Of a DNA stretch of 64,000 nucleotides, positions 38,688-46,692 are shown in pieces; within the stretch, counting starts at the first letter, position 1; each line of letters starts with the position of its first letter. The notes under the pieces were generated by a model. The model had not been told where the DNA came from and ran no database searches. It saw nothing but the letters and a program-made list of their open reading frames with translations. The stretch covers positions 682,001 to 746,000 of the forward strand of contig NZ_JACHWS010000002.1 in NCBI RefSeq assembly GCF_014191505.1, in the 5' to 3' direction. This stretch comes from Hoyosella altamirensis (GTDB taxonomy: Bacteria > Actinomycetota > Actinomycetes > Mycobacteriales > Mycobacteriaceae). The position numbers were made by a program, and so were the translations under genes.

Positions 38688-39008
38688 GTCCCTGTCTTCG
38701 ATGACCGAGGCGCAATAAAAGGTCAGAGCAGCCATGTTGCCCCGTTGAAGCATGGCCCGACGCTCTGCAGCCTGCCAGAGCTTTACATACAGTCGCATAC
38801 ATATTTTTCTTTGACAAGGAGGCTCGACGTGTAAAACTTACTCTCGCCCGGTTGCGAAACAACTGAACCCTCGGAGTCCATGCCCGACAGCGGGGTGCTC
38901 TACACCGACCGCAGCCTGGATCGCGAACTGCCCTGCAGCGCCGCACTCTAATGTCGCTGAGAGGTGGGCGGAAAGCCAGGGGTTCCGGGCTCCACAGCAA
39001 ACACCCCC
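38688..39008. promoter_or_regulatory. Gene-poor promoter region upstream of the CYP153 operon
   Basis: About 320 bp. Near 38786-38803 the plus strand has repeated ACATAC/CATACAT units around AGTCG, and 38812-38817 reads TTGTCA on the minus strand, a possible -35 element for the ferredoxin-P450-reductase operon. A 23-codon plus-strand frame (38880-38951) has no family resemblance and was not called. No regulator gene of AraC type, common next to CYP153, lies here; the two-component system starts immediately to the right. Confidence 0.45.
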
Positions 39009-39632
39009 TCAAATCCACCCGAACCGCCGCGCGATCACACACGCCTCATATCGATTCGCCGCGCCGAGTTTCGACACCGCCGACGACAGATAGTTGCGTG
39101 TCGTCCCTGCTGTGAGCGACACCCGACGTGCGATTTCTTCGACGGAAGCACCTTCTGCCGCGTGTTCGAGAACGTCGGCCTCCCGAGGGGTGAGGGGACT
39201 GTCGCCAGCGCTGATCGCTTCAGCCGCGATCTCGGGGTCGACGAAACGGCCGCCCGCCGCGACTTTGCGGATCACGTCCGCAAGGGTGCTTGCCGACGTT
39301 GTCTTGGGCAGGAATCCCCGCGCGCCGACACTGAGAGCACGCTTGAGGTAACCGGGGCGGCCGTGGCTGGTGACGATGACGACGCCGCAGTTCGGAAGAT
39401 GTTCACGGAGCCGCTCGGCCACCTCTACCCCGTCAAGCACGGGCATCTGCAGGTCAAGCACCGCGATGTCCGGAGTAAATGCTCGTGCTTTGCTCAGCGC
39501 TTCGTCCCCGGTAGAGGCTTCGGCGACGACGTCGATGTCTGATTCAAGGTCGAGCATGGTGCGCAATGCCGCGCGTATGAGGTTTTCGTCATCGGCGAGA
39601 AGAACGCTGATTACCGCGCGACCGTCGTCCAC
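39009..39632 (-). CDS. NarL/FixJ-type response regulator
   Basis: 207 residues: receiver domain with the acidic pair LLADDENLIR, phospho-acceptor Asp 60 (IAVLDLQMPVLDG) and the conserved Lys near GFLPK; C-terminal LuxR-type HTH (LTPREADVLEHAAEGASVEEIARRV). GTG start at 39632 shares one base with the histidine-kinase stop. Partner of the kinase upstream; the pair is divergent from an ABC exporter that it probably controls. Confidence 0.93.
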   Translation of the reverse strand: MDDGRAVISVLLADDENLIRAALRTMLDLESDIDVVAEASTGDEALSKARAFTPDIAVLDLQMPVLDGVEVAERLREHLPNCGVVIVTSHGRPGYLKRALSVGARGFLPKTTSASTLADVIRKVAAGGRFVDPEIAAEAISAGDSPLTPREADVLEHAAEGASVEEIARRVSLTAGTTRNYLSSAVSKLGAANRYEACVIARRFGWI

Positions 39633-40795
39633 TACGTCTCCCTTTTGGTGTGCGGAAATTCGGCGCGAAGCTCAAACTCACTACCTGTGTGCCGGGAAAC
39701 TAGCGCGGCACCTGCCGCGTTCATCCGCTCGGACAGCCCGGCCAGCCCATTGCCGTGTTTCGAGGCACCGTCGTCTGTTTCTCGTGACGGCACACCGTCG
39801 TTGCGGAGCGAAATGGCGCCCGCGGCAACCATGATGGTGCAGGTGCGCGCAACGGAGTGCCGCAGGATATTCGTTACGCCTTCGCGCACCATCCATGCCG
39901 CGGCCTCGCGGAACCCCTCCGGTACGTCCGCGACGTCCCCCTCGACCGTCACGTCGATGCCTGCCGACTGCAGCAGCGCGCGTGCACCGTCAACTTCAGC
40001 GGCGAGATCGAGTCCGCGGTAGCCGCGAACAAGTTGACGCATTTCACGCAGTGAGTCGTTCGCGAGTTCCCGGACTTCCCGCATCTGGTCTGCAGCGCGC
40101 TCAATGTCCCTTTCGGCCAGCACAGTGGCAAGCTCGCTTTTTACGCTGATCACGGAAAGTGCCCGCCCCACAACATCATGCAGGTCCCGCGCGAAACGCA
40201 GCCGTTCTTCTGCCACCGAGAGCGCCGCTTCTTTCGCCCGCGCGGCATCGAGTTCATCCACGACTCGCAGCATCCACAGGGAGATACGTGTCGTGGCGAT
40301 CAGGAACATCGCTGCCCCGCCGAGAAGCACAGCGAGCGGCGCTTCCCCGACGATCACATACGAAGTTAGACCCGCCCCAACCGCAATTACGGCAGCTCGG
40401 CGCCCTGAAGCCAGCGGCGATACCGCTAGGACACCAAGGAGGAGCGCTGCGTGGGACACCTGGAGCTCCCAGTTTTCCGTGTCTCCACTCCCAAGAGCGG
40501 CAACCAGAACCGCTGCAGCTACCAGCAAGGCGAGAACGGCGAACGGCCAGGCCGCTACAGCCGTACCGTGCCTGTTGCGCCGGATGCCGAGCTGGAGCAC
40601 ATACGCCGCTGTTCCCCCAGTAGCGAGAAGCACCGCGAAGCCCGCGAATTCGGACGGCGTTCGGGGTACACCGAGGCCAACGAGGAACACCACCACGAAC
40701 ATCCACGCGATCGTGTGCAGCGAGCCGATCGTGTAGAGCGCTACACGATCGACTTGGGTGCGGGAATGCCACGTCCGCGACATCAGCGTGGTCAC
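39632..40795 (-). CDS. Sensor histidine kinase (HisKA_3, DesK/LiaS-like)
   Basis: 387 residues with about five N-terminal transmembrane helices (20-170), very short loops and no obvious extracellular sensor domain, then the dimerisation/phosphoacceptor segment RFARDLHDVVGRALSVISVK (His 206) and a HATPase domain ending with GNGLAGLSERM. This layout is typical of intramembrane-sensing kinases that respond to membrane or cell-wall stress and regulate a neighbouring ABC exporter. Confidence 0.92.
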   Translation of the reverse strand: MTTLMSRTWHSRTQVDRVALYTIGSLHTIAWMFVVVFLVGLGVPRTPSEFAGFAVLLATGGTAAYVLQLGIRRNRHGTAVAAWPFAVLALLVAAAVLVAALGSGDTENWELQVSHAALLLGVLAVSPLASGRRAAVIAVGAGLTSYVIVGEAPLAVLLGGAAMFLIATTRISLWMLRVVDELDAARAKEAALSVAEERLRFARDLHDVVGRALSVISVKSELATVLAERDIERAADQMREVRELANDSLREMRQLVRGYRGLDLAAEVDGARALLQSAGIDVTVEGDVADVPEGFREAAAWMVREGVTNILRHSVARTCTIMVAAGAISLRNDGVPSRETDDGASKHGNGLAGLSERMNAAGAALVSRHTGSEFELRAEFPHTKRET

Positions 40796-40925
40796 TCTGT
40801 CGATTCTTGCAGAGCCACGCAGCCAGGACGTATGCGGCGGTCACGATTTCGCACTGACATTTGTCATGGCAAGCCGGTGACATCGCGGACTAACGAACAC
40901 TCCTGGCGAACGCGACGCTGAATGC

Positions 40926-41897
40926 ATGGAAAGGCTTGCGTCCCCACACCACACAGTCGGCGCCGTAAACGCGTCCCACGATGCAGTGATCGATGCGCGC
41001 GGCATTTGTTACTCGTACGGCGCGCACCGCGCAGTGAACTCCGTCGACCTGCAAGTTCAGCGCGGCGAGATATTCGCGCTGCTCGGCACAAACGGCGCTG
41101 GGAAGACAACGACACTCGAGATTCTCCAAGGCTTCCGTGCCAAAGAGGACGGAGAACTGAAGGTCTTCGGCACAGATCCGCGCCAACATCCAGGCACCGT
41201 CCGTGCCCGCACTGGTGTGGTGCTGCAGGAAGCTGGCTTCTTCGGTGAAATCAGCGTCACCGCGACGGTCAAACTGTGGAAATCCCTGTCGTCCCGCACT
41301 GACGACGTCGATCGCGTACTCCACACGGTCGGCCTCGATCACCGTGCCAGCCACACAGTGACGTCCCTTTCTGGCGGTGAGCGGCGGCGCCTGGATCTTG
41401 CCCTGGCGATCTGGGGCAACCCGGAACTCATCATTCTCGATGAGCCGACGACCGGCCTCGACCCGGAATCGCGGCGAACCTTGTGGTCTGTCATCAGTGA
41501 CTTGCGCGGGGCGGGAACAACAGTCGTTCTGACGACGCATTACCTCGAGGAAGCCGAGGCGCTCGCTGATCGCGTCGCGATTATGCATGGCGGTGAAATC
41601 GCGGTAACCGGAACGCTCAGCGAAGTTCTCGCGAGCCGCCCCTCGCGCGTCACCGTGGAACTCGACGACATTTATTGGCCGCCAGCGCATCATCGCCCAC
41701 CGGATGGTGTCGAGATGCGCCGTGAGACACAGCGCGGGAAAGACGTACTTGTTCTCGAAAGCACCGACCAGCAACTCGCCCTCACGTGGCTCATGAATGC
41801 AGCCGACACGTCCGGGGTGCGTCTCGGTCCCCTGCGCGCCACACCGGCGTCGCTGGAAGAAGTGTTTCTCGACATCAGCGGCCAGCCGCTCAACTAA
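40926..41897 (+). CDS. ABC transporter ATP-binding protein
   Basis: 323 residues, DrrA-like. Walker A GTNGAGKTT, signature SLSGGERRRLDLA, Walker B LIILDEPTTGLDP and H-loop TTHYLEEAEALADR, followed by a ~90-residue C-terminal regulatory extension common in drug-export ATPases. ATG 40926; alternative starts lie shortly downstream (VIDARG). Twelve bp before the permease gene; divergent from the two-component system. Confidence 0.93.
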   Translation: MERLASPHHTVGAVNASHDAVIDARGICYSYGAHRAVNSVDLQVQRGEIFALLGTNGAGKTTTLEILQGFRAKEDGELKVFGTDPRQHPGTVRARTGVVLQEAGFFGEISVTATVKLWKSLSSRTDDVDRVLHTVGLDHRASHTVTSLSGGERRRLDLALAIWGNPELIILDEPTTGLDPESRRTLWSVISDLRGAGTTVVLTTHYLEEAEALADRVAIMHGGEIAVTGTLSEVLASRPSRVTVELDDIYWPPAHHRPPDGVEMRRETQRGKDVLVLESTDQQLALTWLMNAADTSGVRLGPLRATPASLEEVFLDISGQPLN

Positions 41898-41909
41898 GGA
41901 GCCAAGCAC

Positions 41910-42704
41910 ATGACAACCACAGCACCTCCAGCGCCCGTGCTCGTCCATCCGATCACCCGCACGCTGCGGATGATGCGTTTTGAACTTACGATGATCGTGC
42001 GCCAGCGAGTCACCCTCTTAACCATGGTGTTCGCGCCGGCGTTCGTAATGATCTTCCCGATTCTCGCTCAGCCTGAGACGTCGGAGCAGTGGGCGCAGAT
42101 CGCCGCACCGATGTGCATTCTCGCGTTGTTGTTCTCGGTATACGTGACGAGCGCATCGGTGGTGACGGCGCGGCGCGAAACACAACTGTTCAAGCGGCTG
42201 CGGACGAGCGAATTAGCTCCGGCACAAATGCTGAGCGCCATCGCCGGACCACTAATTCTCATCGGTACCGTGCAGGGACTCATCGTGCTTGGCGGATGCC
42301 TCGCACTGGGAGCTCCCTTCCCGCAGCAGCCGGGGTATGTGGTGCTCGCGCTCCTCGGCACCGCCGTGCTCGCTGTTGCCGCGGGAGTCGCGACTGGCAG
42401 TGTCGCGCCGAACATCGAGCGGGTGCAGTGGACGGTCATGCCGCTAATCATCCTCGGAGCAGTAGGCGCGAACCTGGTGCTGCAGCCACTTGACGAGATG
42501 CAGGGCCGCCTCGTCAGCGCGATCCCGTTCGCCTCCCTGACCAGCCTGCTCGCACGCGGTATGGGTGCCTCCGAGGATGTGATCGCGCAGGGCGCACTGA
42601 CCGCGTTGCCGCCACTTGTCAGCGCACTGTTGATCACGGCCCTGTGGACGTGGATCGCGGTGTCGGTTGCCCGGAAACGCTGGCGCTGGGAACCTCGGAG
42701 CTGA
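41910..42704 (+). CDS. ABC-2 type permease
   Basis: 264 residues with six hydrophobic segments and the ABC-2 layout (cytoplasmic N-terminus, LTMIVRQRVTLLTMVFAPAFVMIFPIL as TM1, RRETQLFKRLRTSEL as the coupling segment between TM2 and TM3). AAGGAG lies 9 bp before the ATG. Works with the ATPase upstream, probably as an exporter of a drug, peptide or lipid that the neighbouring histidine kinase senses. Confidence 0.9.
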   Translation: MTTTAPPAPVLVHPITRTLRMMRFELTMIVRQRVTLLTMVFAPAFVMIFPILAQPETSEQWAQIAAPMCILALLFSVYVTSASVVTARRETQLFKRLRTSELAPAQMLSAIAGPLILIGTVQGLIVLGGCLALGAPFPQQPGYVVLALLGTAVLAVAAGVATGSVAPNIERVQWTVMPLIILGAVGANLVLQPLDEMQGRLVSAIPFASLTSLLARGMGASEDVIAQGALTALPPLVSALLITALWTWIAVSVARKRWRWEPRS

Positions 42705-42733
42705 CGGCTCCTCCGTAGAAGCGCGGGAGGCGG

Positions 42734-43396
42734 CTAGGCGCCGAGGCCCACTGGGCAGCTGACTCCCGTGCCTCCGAGCCCGCAATACCCGGCCGGGTTC
42801 TTGTGCAGGTATTGCTGGTGAAACTCCTCCGCGTAATAGAAGGAGGTCAGCGGCGCGATCTCGGTGGTGATCCGGCCGTATCCCGCCTTGGTGAGCGCCT
42901 TCTGGTACTCCTCGGCGGATGCCTGAGCCGCTGCACCCTGCTCATCTCCGATTGTGTAGATCGCTGAGCGGTACTGGGTGCCTACGTCGTTGCCCTGGCG
43001 CATCCCCTGCGTCGGGTCGTGGCTTTCCCAGAAGTTGCGGAGGATCTGCGCGTAGCTGATCGCCTCCAGATCAAACACCACCAGTACAACTTCGTTATGA
43101 CCGGTGAGGCCTGTGCACACTTCCTCGTACGTCGGGTTGGGTGTATACCCGCCTGCGTATCCGACCGCCGTCGCGTGCACGCCAGGCAGTTTCCAGAAGA
43201 TCCGTTCAACACCCCAGAAACAGCCCTCACCCACCACAGCTGTCTCCGTTTTGGCAGGGAACGGCGGAACGATTCGAGCGCCGTTTACCGCGTGCACACC
43301 CGAGATCCGCAGCGGTGTGTCCCTGCCAGGGAGAGCCTGCTCAGGCGTCACCATAGTCGTCTTCTTCCGGCCTGTGAGTTCATCGAACCACGACAT
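42734..43396 (-). CDS. msrA: Peptide methionine-S-sulfoxide reductase A
   Basis: 220 residues. Catalytic motif [13 protein letters not shown] with the nucleophilic Cys 59, [34 protein letters not shown], and a C-terminal Cys pair region ([18 protein letters not shown]) with resolving cysteines. Repairs oxidised methionine using thioredoxin. Divergent from sodA across 237 bp, so two oxidative-stress genes share an intergenic region. Confidence 0.96.
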   Translation of the reverse strand: MSWFDELTGRKKTTMVTPEQALPGRDTPLRISGVHAVNGARIVPPFPAKTETAVVGEGCFWGVERIFWKLPGVHATAVGYAGGYTPNPTYEEVCTGLTGHNEVVLVVFDLEAISYAQILRNFWESHDPTQGMRQGNDVGTQYRSAIYTIGDEQGAAAQASAEEYQKALTKAGYGRITTEIAPLTSFYYAEEFHQQYLHKNPAGYCGLGGTGVSCPVGLGA

Positions 43397-43463
43397 ACTG
43401 CGATGCTACGCGTTCCCCGATGCTCTCTGCCCGACCGAAAGATTGATGTCCGACGTAATTTAA

Positions 43464-43477
43464 TTCGGATACCCGAA
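43464..43477. promoter_or_regulatory. Palindrome in the msrA-sodA divergent region
   Basis: TTCGG-ATAC-CCGAA, a perfect 5-bp inverted repeat 67 bp upstream of the msrA start and 157 bp upstream of sodA. It could be a regulator site; a 10-bp symmetry can also arise by chance. Confidence 0.35.
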
Positions 43478-43633
43478 CTTTTTCATACGCGGAATTCGCT
43501 GAGGGCGAAGTTGTTGCAGAAAGTGTGTCGATCAAGAAGAGTTGGCACGGTATTGGAAAAACTCAACAGTCCGCGCTGCGGGCATCTGCATTTACCTGCA
43601 GGCGGCCCGCAGGCTCGCGTAGAAAGGACACTC

Positions 43634-44257
43634 GTGGCTGTCTACACGCTTCCGGATCTGCCGTACGACTACTCCGCTCTGGAACCCCACATCTCGGGCC
43701 AGATCATGGAGCTCCACCATTCCAAGCACCACCAGACCTACGTGACGGGCGCAAACACCGCACTCGAGAAGCTCGCTGAAGCGCGTGAGAACGACACACT
43801 CGCCGCTGTGGTGAACCTTCACGAGAAGAACCTTGCGTTCCATCTCGGTGGCCACACCAATCACTCGGTGTTCTGGAATAACCTCTCTCCGGACGGCGGC
43901 GACAAGCCCGAGGGCGAACTAGCAGCCGCTATCGATGAGCACTTCGGTTCATTTGACAAGTTCCGGGCACACTTCAGCGCGAACGCTAACGCGATTCAGG
44001 GCTCCGGCTGGTCGATCCTCGCATATGACTCGATTGGCCAGCGCCCGATCATCGTTCAGCTCTTCGACCAGCAGGGCAATATCCCGATTGGTCTCACACC
44101 GCTGCTGATGCTCGATATGTGGGAGCACGCCTTCTACCTGCAGTACAAGAACGTCAAGGCGGACTACGTCAACGCCTTCTGGAACATCGTGAACTGGAAC
44201 GATGTCGCCGCGCGCTTCGACCGCGCGCGCTCCCAGGCCAACGGCCTCATCGTCTAG
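43634..44257 (+). CDS. sodA: Superoxide dismutase, Mn/Fe family, probably Mn
   Basis: 207 residues from GTG 43634, with GAAAGGA just upstream. Metal ligands: His 28 (MELHHSKHH), His 77 ([10 protein letters not shown]), and Asp/His in [15 protein letters not shown]. The outer-sphere residue is Gln in [10 protein letters not shown], where the iron enzyme of M. tuberculosis has His; Gln at this site goes with manganese preference in mycobacterial SODs. No signal peptide. Same place as Rv3846. Detoxifies superoxide; followed by a very strong terminator. Confidence 0.96.
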   Translation: MAVYTLPDLPYDYSALEPHISGQIMELHHSKHHQTYVTGANTALEKLAEARENDTLAAVVNLHEKNLAFHLGGHTNHSVFWNNLSPDGGDKPEGELAAAIDEHFGSFDKFRAHFSANANAIQGSGWSILAYDSIGQRPIIVQLFDQQGNIPIGLTPLLMLDMWEHAFYLQYKNVKADYVNAFWNIVNWNDVAARFDRARSQANGLIV

Positions 44258-44270
44258 AACCGCACGAGAG

Positions 44271-44311
44271 AGTGAAGCATTTTCCCTCACGAGGAGGGAA
44301 AATGCTTCACT
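44271..44311. terminator. Bidirectional terminator between sodA and mgtE
   Basis: Perfect 18-bp inverted repeat: AGTGAAGCATTTTCCCTC (44271-44288) and 44294-44311, loop ACGAG. It starts 14 bp after the sodA stop and ends 2 bp before the mgtE stop, so it serves both convergent genes. Confidence 0.92.
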
Positions 44312-44312
44312 A

Positions 44313-45680
44313 CTAAATGCCCAGGACCAACTTCGCAATCACGAAGTAGAGGATAAGCCCTGTGGCATCAACAAACGTCGCAATGAATGGCGTCGACATG
44401 ACCGCCGGGTCGATCTTCACAGCCTTCGCGAACAACGGAATCACGCCACCCACCGAGGCGGCGAGCGTACAGATCGCGAGCATGGAAGCGGCTACAACAA
44501 CCCCTATTTCCGCAGTATAGCCATCGACGAATACCGCTACCAGGCTGATCGCGCCAAGCGCGAGCGTGCCGAGTAGTGCACCCAAGACGGCGCCCGTCCG
44601 AACCTCGCGGAAAAGGACGACCCCGACGTCTCTCGCTCGAACATCACCCAGCGCCAGCGCGCGAGTAATTGTGACCGCGGCCTGCGAACCCGTGTTACCG
44701 CCCGTTCCGATGAGAAGCGGGATGAAGACCGCCAGCGTCACTACAGCGGCCAGATCGTCCTCGAAGTGGTCGAGCACACCCACCGTGGCTACCGCGGAAA
44801 CCGCGAGCAGCAGCAGCCATACGACACGCGTGCGGACAAGGGTACGCACGGGCGTCGACAAATAGGGCCTGCCCAGGGGCTCCATAGCACCTGCGCGGGC
44901 GGCGTCCTCTTCCTCTGCGACCGCGGTGATGCGCACGGCATCGTCGACAGTGAGGATCCCCACGAGCCTGTCCTCTTTGTCGACCACAGGCAGCGCCAAG
45001 ACTTGCGCGTCGAGACACAATCTCGCTGCAGTCTCGTCAGCTTCGGAGGCGGTCACGCTGATCGGCTCGTTCATCACTTCGCTGACGAGGATCTCTGGGT
45101 CCGCCAGCATCAATTCTCGCAAGCTCACAACGCCAACGAGGCGCTTCGCCGTATCTGTCACCGGAACGGTGTAGATCGTCTCCGCATCCCTGCCCCGCTG
45201 CCGGATCTGCATCAGCGCGGCTGCGACGGTCTGGCCTTCGAGTACGCGCACGAACTCGGTGCTCATCCAGCGGCCGATCGAACCGCGGTCGTAACCGAGG
45301 ATCGGGGCGGTGAGTTCCCGCTCATGCTTGGAGAGGCCCTGCAGCAGCTTCTTCGCGACGGTCGCGGGCAACTCATCCATGACGTGGACGCGATCATCCG
45401 GATCGAGGTCCGAGAACAGCGACACAACCTGGTCGTCCCGCAGACTCGTGAACAGTTCGCCCTTGAGTCCATCGTCGAAACGTTCGAACACCTCGTGCGC
45501 AAGACTTTTCGGGAGCAACCGGAACACAATGGCGCGGTCGCGGACGCGTAACCGTTCCAGCACCCAGACCAAGTCAGGAAGGGATAAATCAGCGGCTTGA
45601 CGTGCAACAGCAGATAAGGAGCCCTCACGGATCCGGTCAGGCCAATCGTCTACCACTGCATCGAGATCTTCAGTGACCAC
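44313..45680 (-). CDS. mgtE: Magnesium transporter MgtE
   Basis: 455 residues with the full MgtE architecture: N-terminal superhelical domain (ADLSLPDLVWVLERLRVRDRAIVFRLLP, about 25-130), a CBS pair (MNEPISVTASEADETAARLCLDAQVLALPVVDKEDRLVGILT), the long plug helix and five transmembrane helices with LIGTGGNTGSQAA, the pore segment that binds Mg2+. A Mg2+-gated channel for Mg2+ entry. GTG start. The ~210 bp upstream (45681-45896) hold no other gene; I looked for an M-box riboswitch and did not recognise one. Confidence 0.95.
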   Translation of the reverse strand: MVTEDLDAVVDDWPDRIREGSLSAVARQAADLSLPDLVWVLERLRVRDRAIVFRLLPKSLAHEVFERFDDGLKGELFTSLRDDQVVSLFSDLDPDDRVHVMDELPATVAKKLLQGLSKHERELTAPILGYDRGSIGRWMSTEFVRVLEGQTVAAALMQIRQRGRDAETIYTVPVTDTAKRLVGVVSLRELMLADPEILVSEVMNEPISVTASEADETAARLCLDAQVLALPVVDKEDRLVGILTVDDAVRITAVAEEEDAARAGAMEPLGRPYLSTPVRTLVRTRVVWLLLLAVSAVATVGVLDHFEDDLAAVVTLAVFIPLLIGTGGNTGSQAAVTITRALALGDVRARDVGVVLFREVRTGAVLGALLGTLALGAISLVAVFVDGYTAEIGVVVAASMLAICTLAASVGGVIPLFAKAVKIDPAVMSTPFIATFVDATGLILYFVIAKLVLGI

Positions 45681-45896
45681 GCGCCATCCTCTCCTGCTCG
45701 CTTCCGCCCACCATCCAAACCCAGCCTTCCCACTTTGGCACGAATACGTTGCATGAGCATGTACAGCCCGCGAACACGGTTAGCACTCGCATAGCCTTGT
45801 GTGACAGCGGGATAATTGTTCATAGTCCTATCACCAGGTCTTTCGCCAACCCAACCGGCCGATCGGGAGGTCTCTCCGGAAAAGCAGGAGGTAGCA

Positions 45897-46421
45897 ATGA
45901 ATCGGGACACAGTAGAGATGTCACCGTTCGAACAAGGCGGCACTCTGAAGGGTTTCCTGCTCAGCGGACGCTGGCCGGAAAGCACCAAAGAATGGGCCCA
46001 GCTACTCGTGCTCGCCGTCCGGGTTGCTTCTCTCCCAGGACTTTTGCCCACATCGACGGTCTTCGGCGCGCGTGAGGATCACCCAGAAACCTCCATCCCC
46101 GATGTCGTGGGCCTGCTTTTCGCCGCCGGGACAGTGCTAGGTGATCAAGCTCTCACCCCCGGCGTTTTCGCCAGTGAGCAGCCGCCGGCCCTGCTGATGC
46201 TGCATCCACCGTCTGAGACCACACCCTCACTGCCCGAATGCAATGGTGCGGCATCGGGGTGCTTACTTCTTCCGGGTTTGCCACATCTCGGGCTGGAGCA
46301 TCGGGCAACGTGGGCGGAGGCCGAAGCGGACGGCACCGTAACCTCGCTTGTCACCCGAATTGGCGTCGACCCGAACGAGCATCCAGATACAGCGGTACTG
46401 GCAATGCTCCTAGCTGCCTGA
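45897..46421 (+). CDS. Conserved protein next to sodA/mgtE (Rv3847-like by position)
   Basis: 174 residues from the ATG at 45897 with AGGAGG 5 bp upstream. The sequence is soluble, with MSPFEQGGTLKGFLLSGRWPESTKEWAQLLVLAVR at the start (quoted in parts: FEQGGTLKGFLLSGRWPEST), hydrophobic helices, and a Cys-containing central loop (PECNGAASGCLLLPGLPH). No domain recognised. Size and place next to sodA recall Rv3847, a conserved protein of unknown function. The frame is open from 45816, but the Shine-Dalgarno site favours 45897. Confidence 0.75.
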   Translation: MNRDTVEMSPFEQGGTLKGFLLSGRWPESTKEWAQLLVLAVRVASLPGLLPTSTVFGAREDHPETSIPDVVGLLFAAGTVLGDQALTPGVFASEQPPALLMLHPPSETTPSLPECNGAASGCLLLPGLPHLGLEHRATWAEAEADGTVTSLVTRIGVDPNEHPDTAVLAMLLAA

Positions 46422-46523
46422 ATGGCCCTTGGGTCATTGGGCCCTTGGGCCGTTGTCCTCTAATTTGCCGACAGCTGATGAACGGTTCGTGTCTCAGTGT
46501 CGGCTAGTCAGACGACAAAGCTA

Positions 46524-46539
46524 TGTGATTTGGATCACA
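46524..46539. promoter_or_regulatory. CRP/GlxR-type cAMP receptor protein site
   Basis: TGTGATTTGGATCACA fits TGTGA-N6-TCACA without mismatch. It lies 154 bp upstream of the coiled-coil protein gene and is the only perfect copy I noticed in the window. The rest of the 46422-46692 intergenic stretch contains GGCCCTTGGG repeats (46425-46453) but no gene. Confidence 0.8.
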
Positions 46540-46692
46540 CTCAGGTAGACGCGTTAAGTTCGCAGTAACAGAAGCGTCAGCCTCAGCGAAACTTCTCCCA
46601 ACGGGGATGATCACGATTGCCTCGAGATTGACCATTTCGCCCCATTCAAATTCGCACGCAGAATCCCGCCTTCTCGAAGGAGCAACCCCGCT

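Noticed and set aside
38880-38951. 23-codon plus-strand frame starting MPDSGVLYTDRS in the CYP153 leader
   Set aside because: No Shine-Dalgarno site at proper distance and no related sequence known to me; recorded only in the note on the intergenic region.
40890-41948. 352-codon minus-strand frame antisense to the ABC ATPase
   Set aside because: The plus strand carries all ABC ATPase motifs.
45681-45896. M-box (ykoK) magnesium riboswitch upstream of mgtE
   Set aside because: The leader is long enough, but I could not match the conserved M-box segments; a covariance-model search (Rfam M-box) on the minus strand would settle it.
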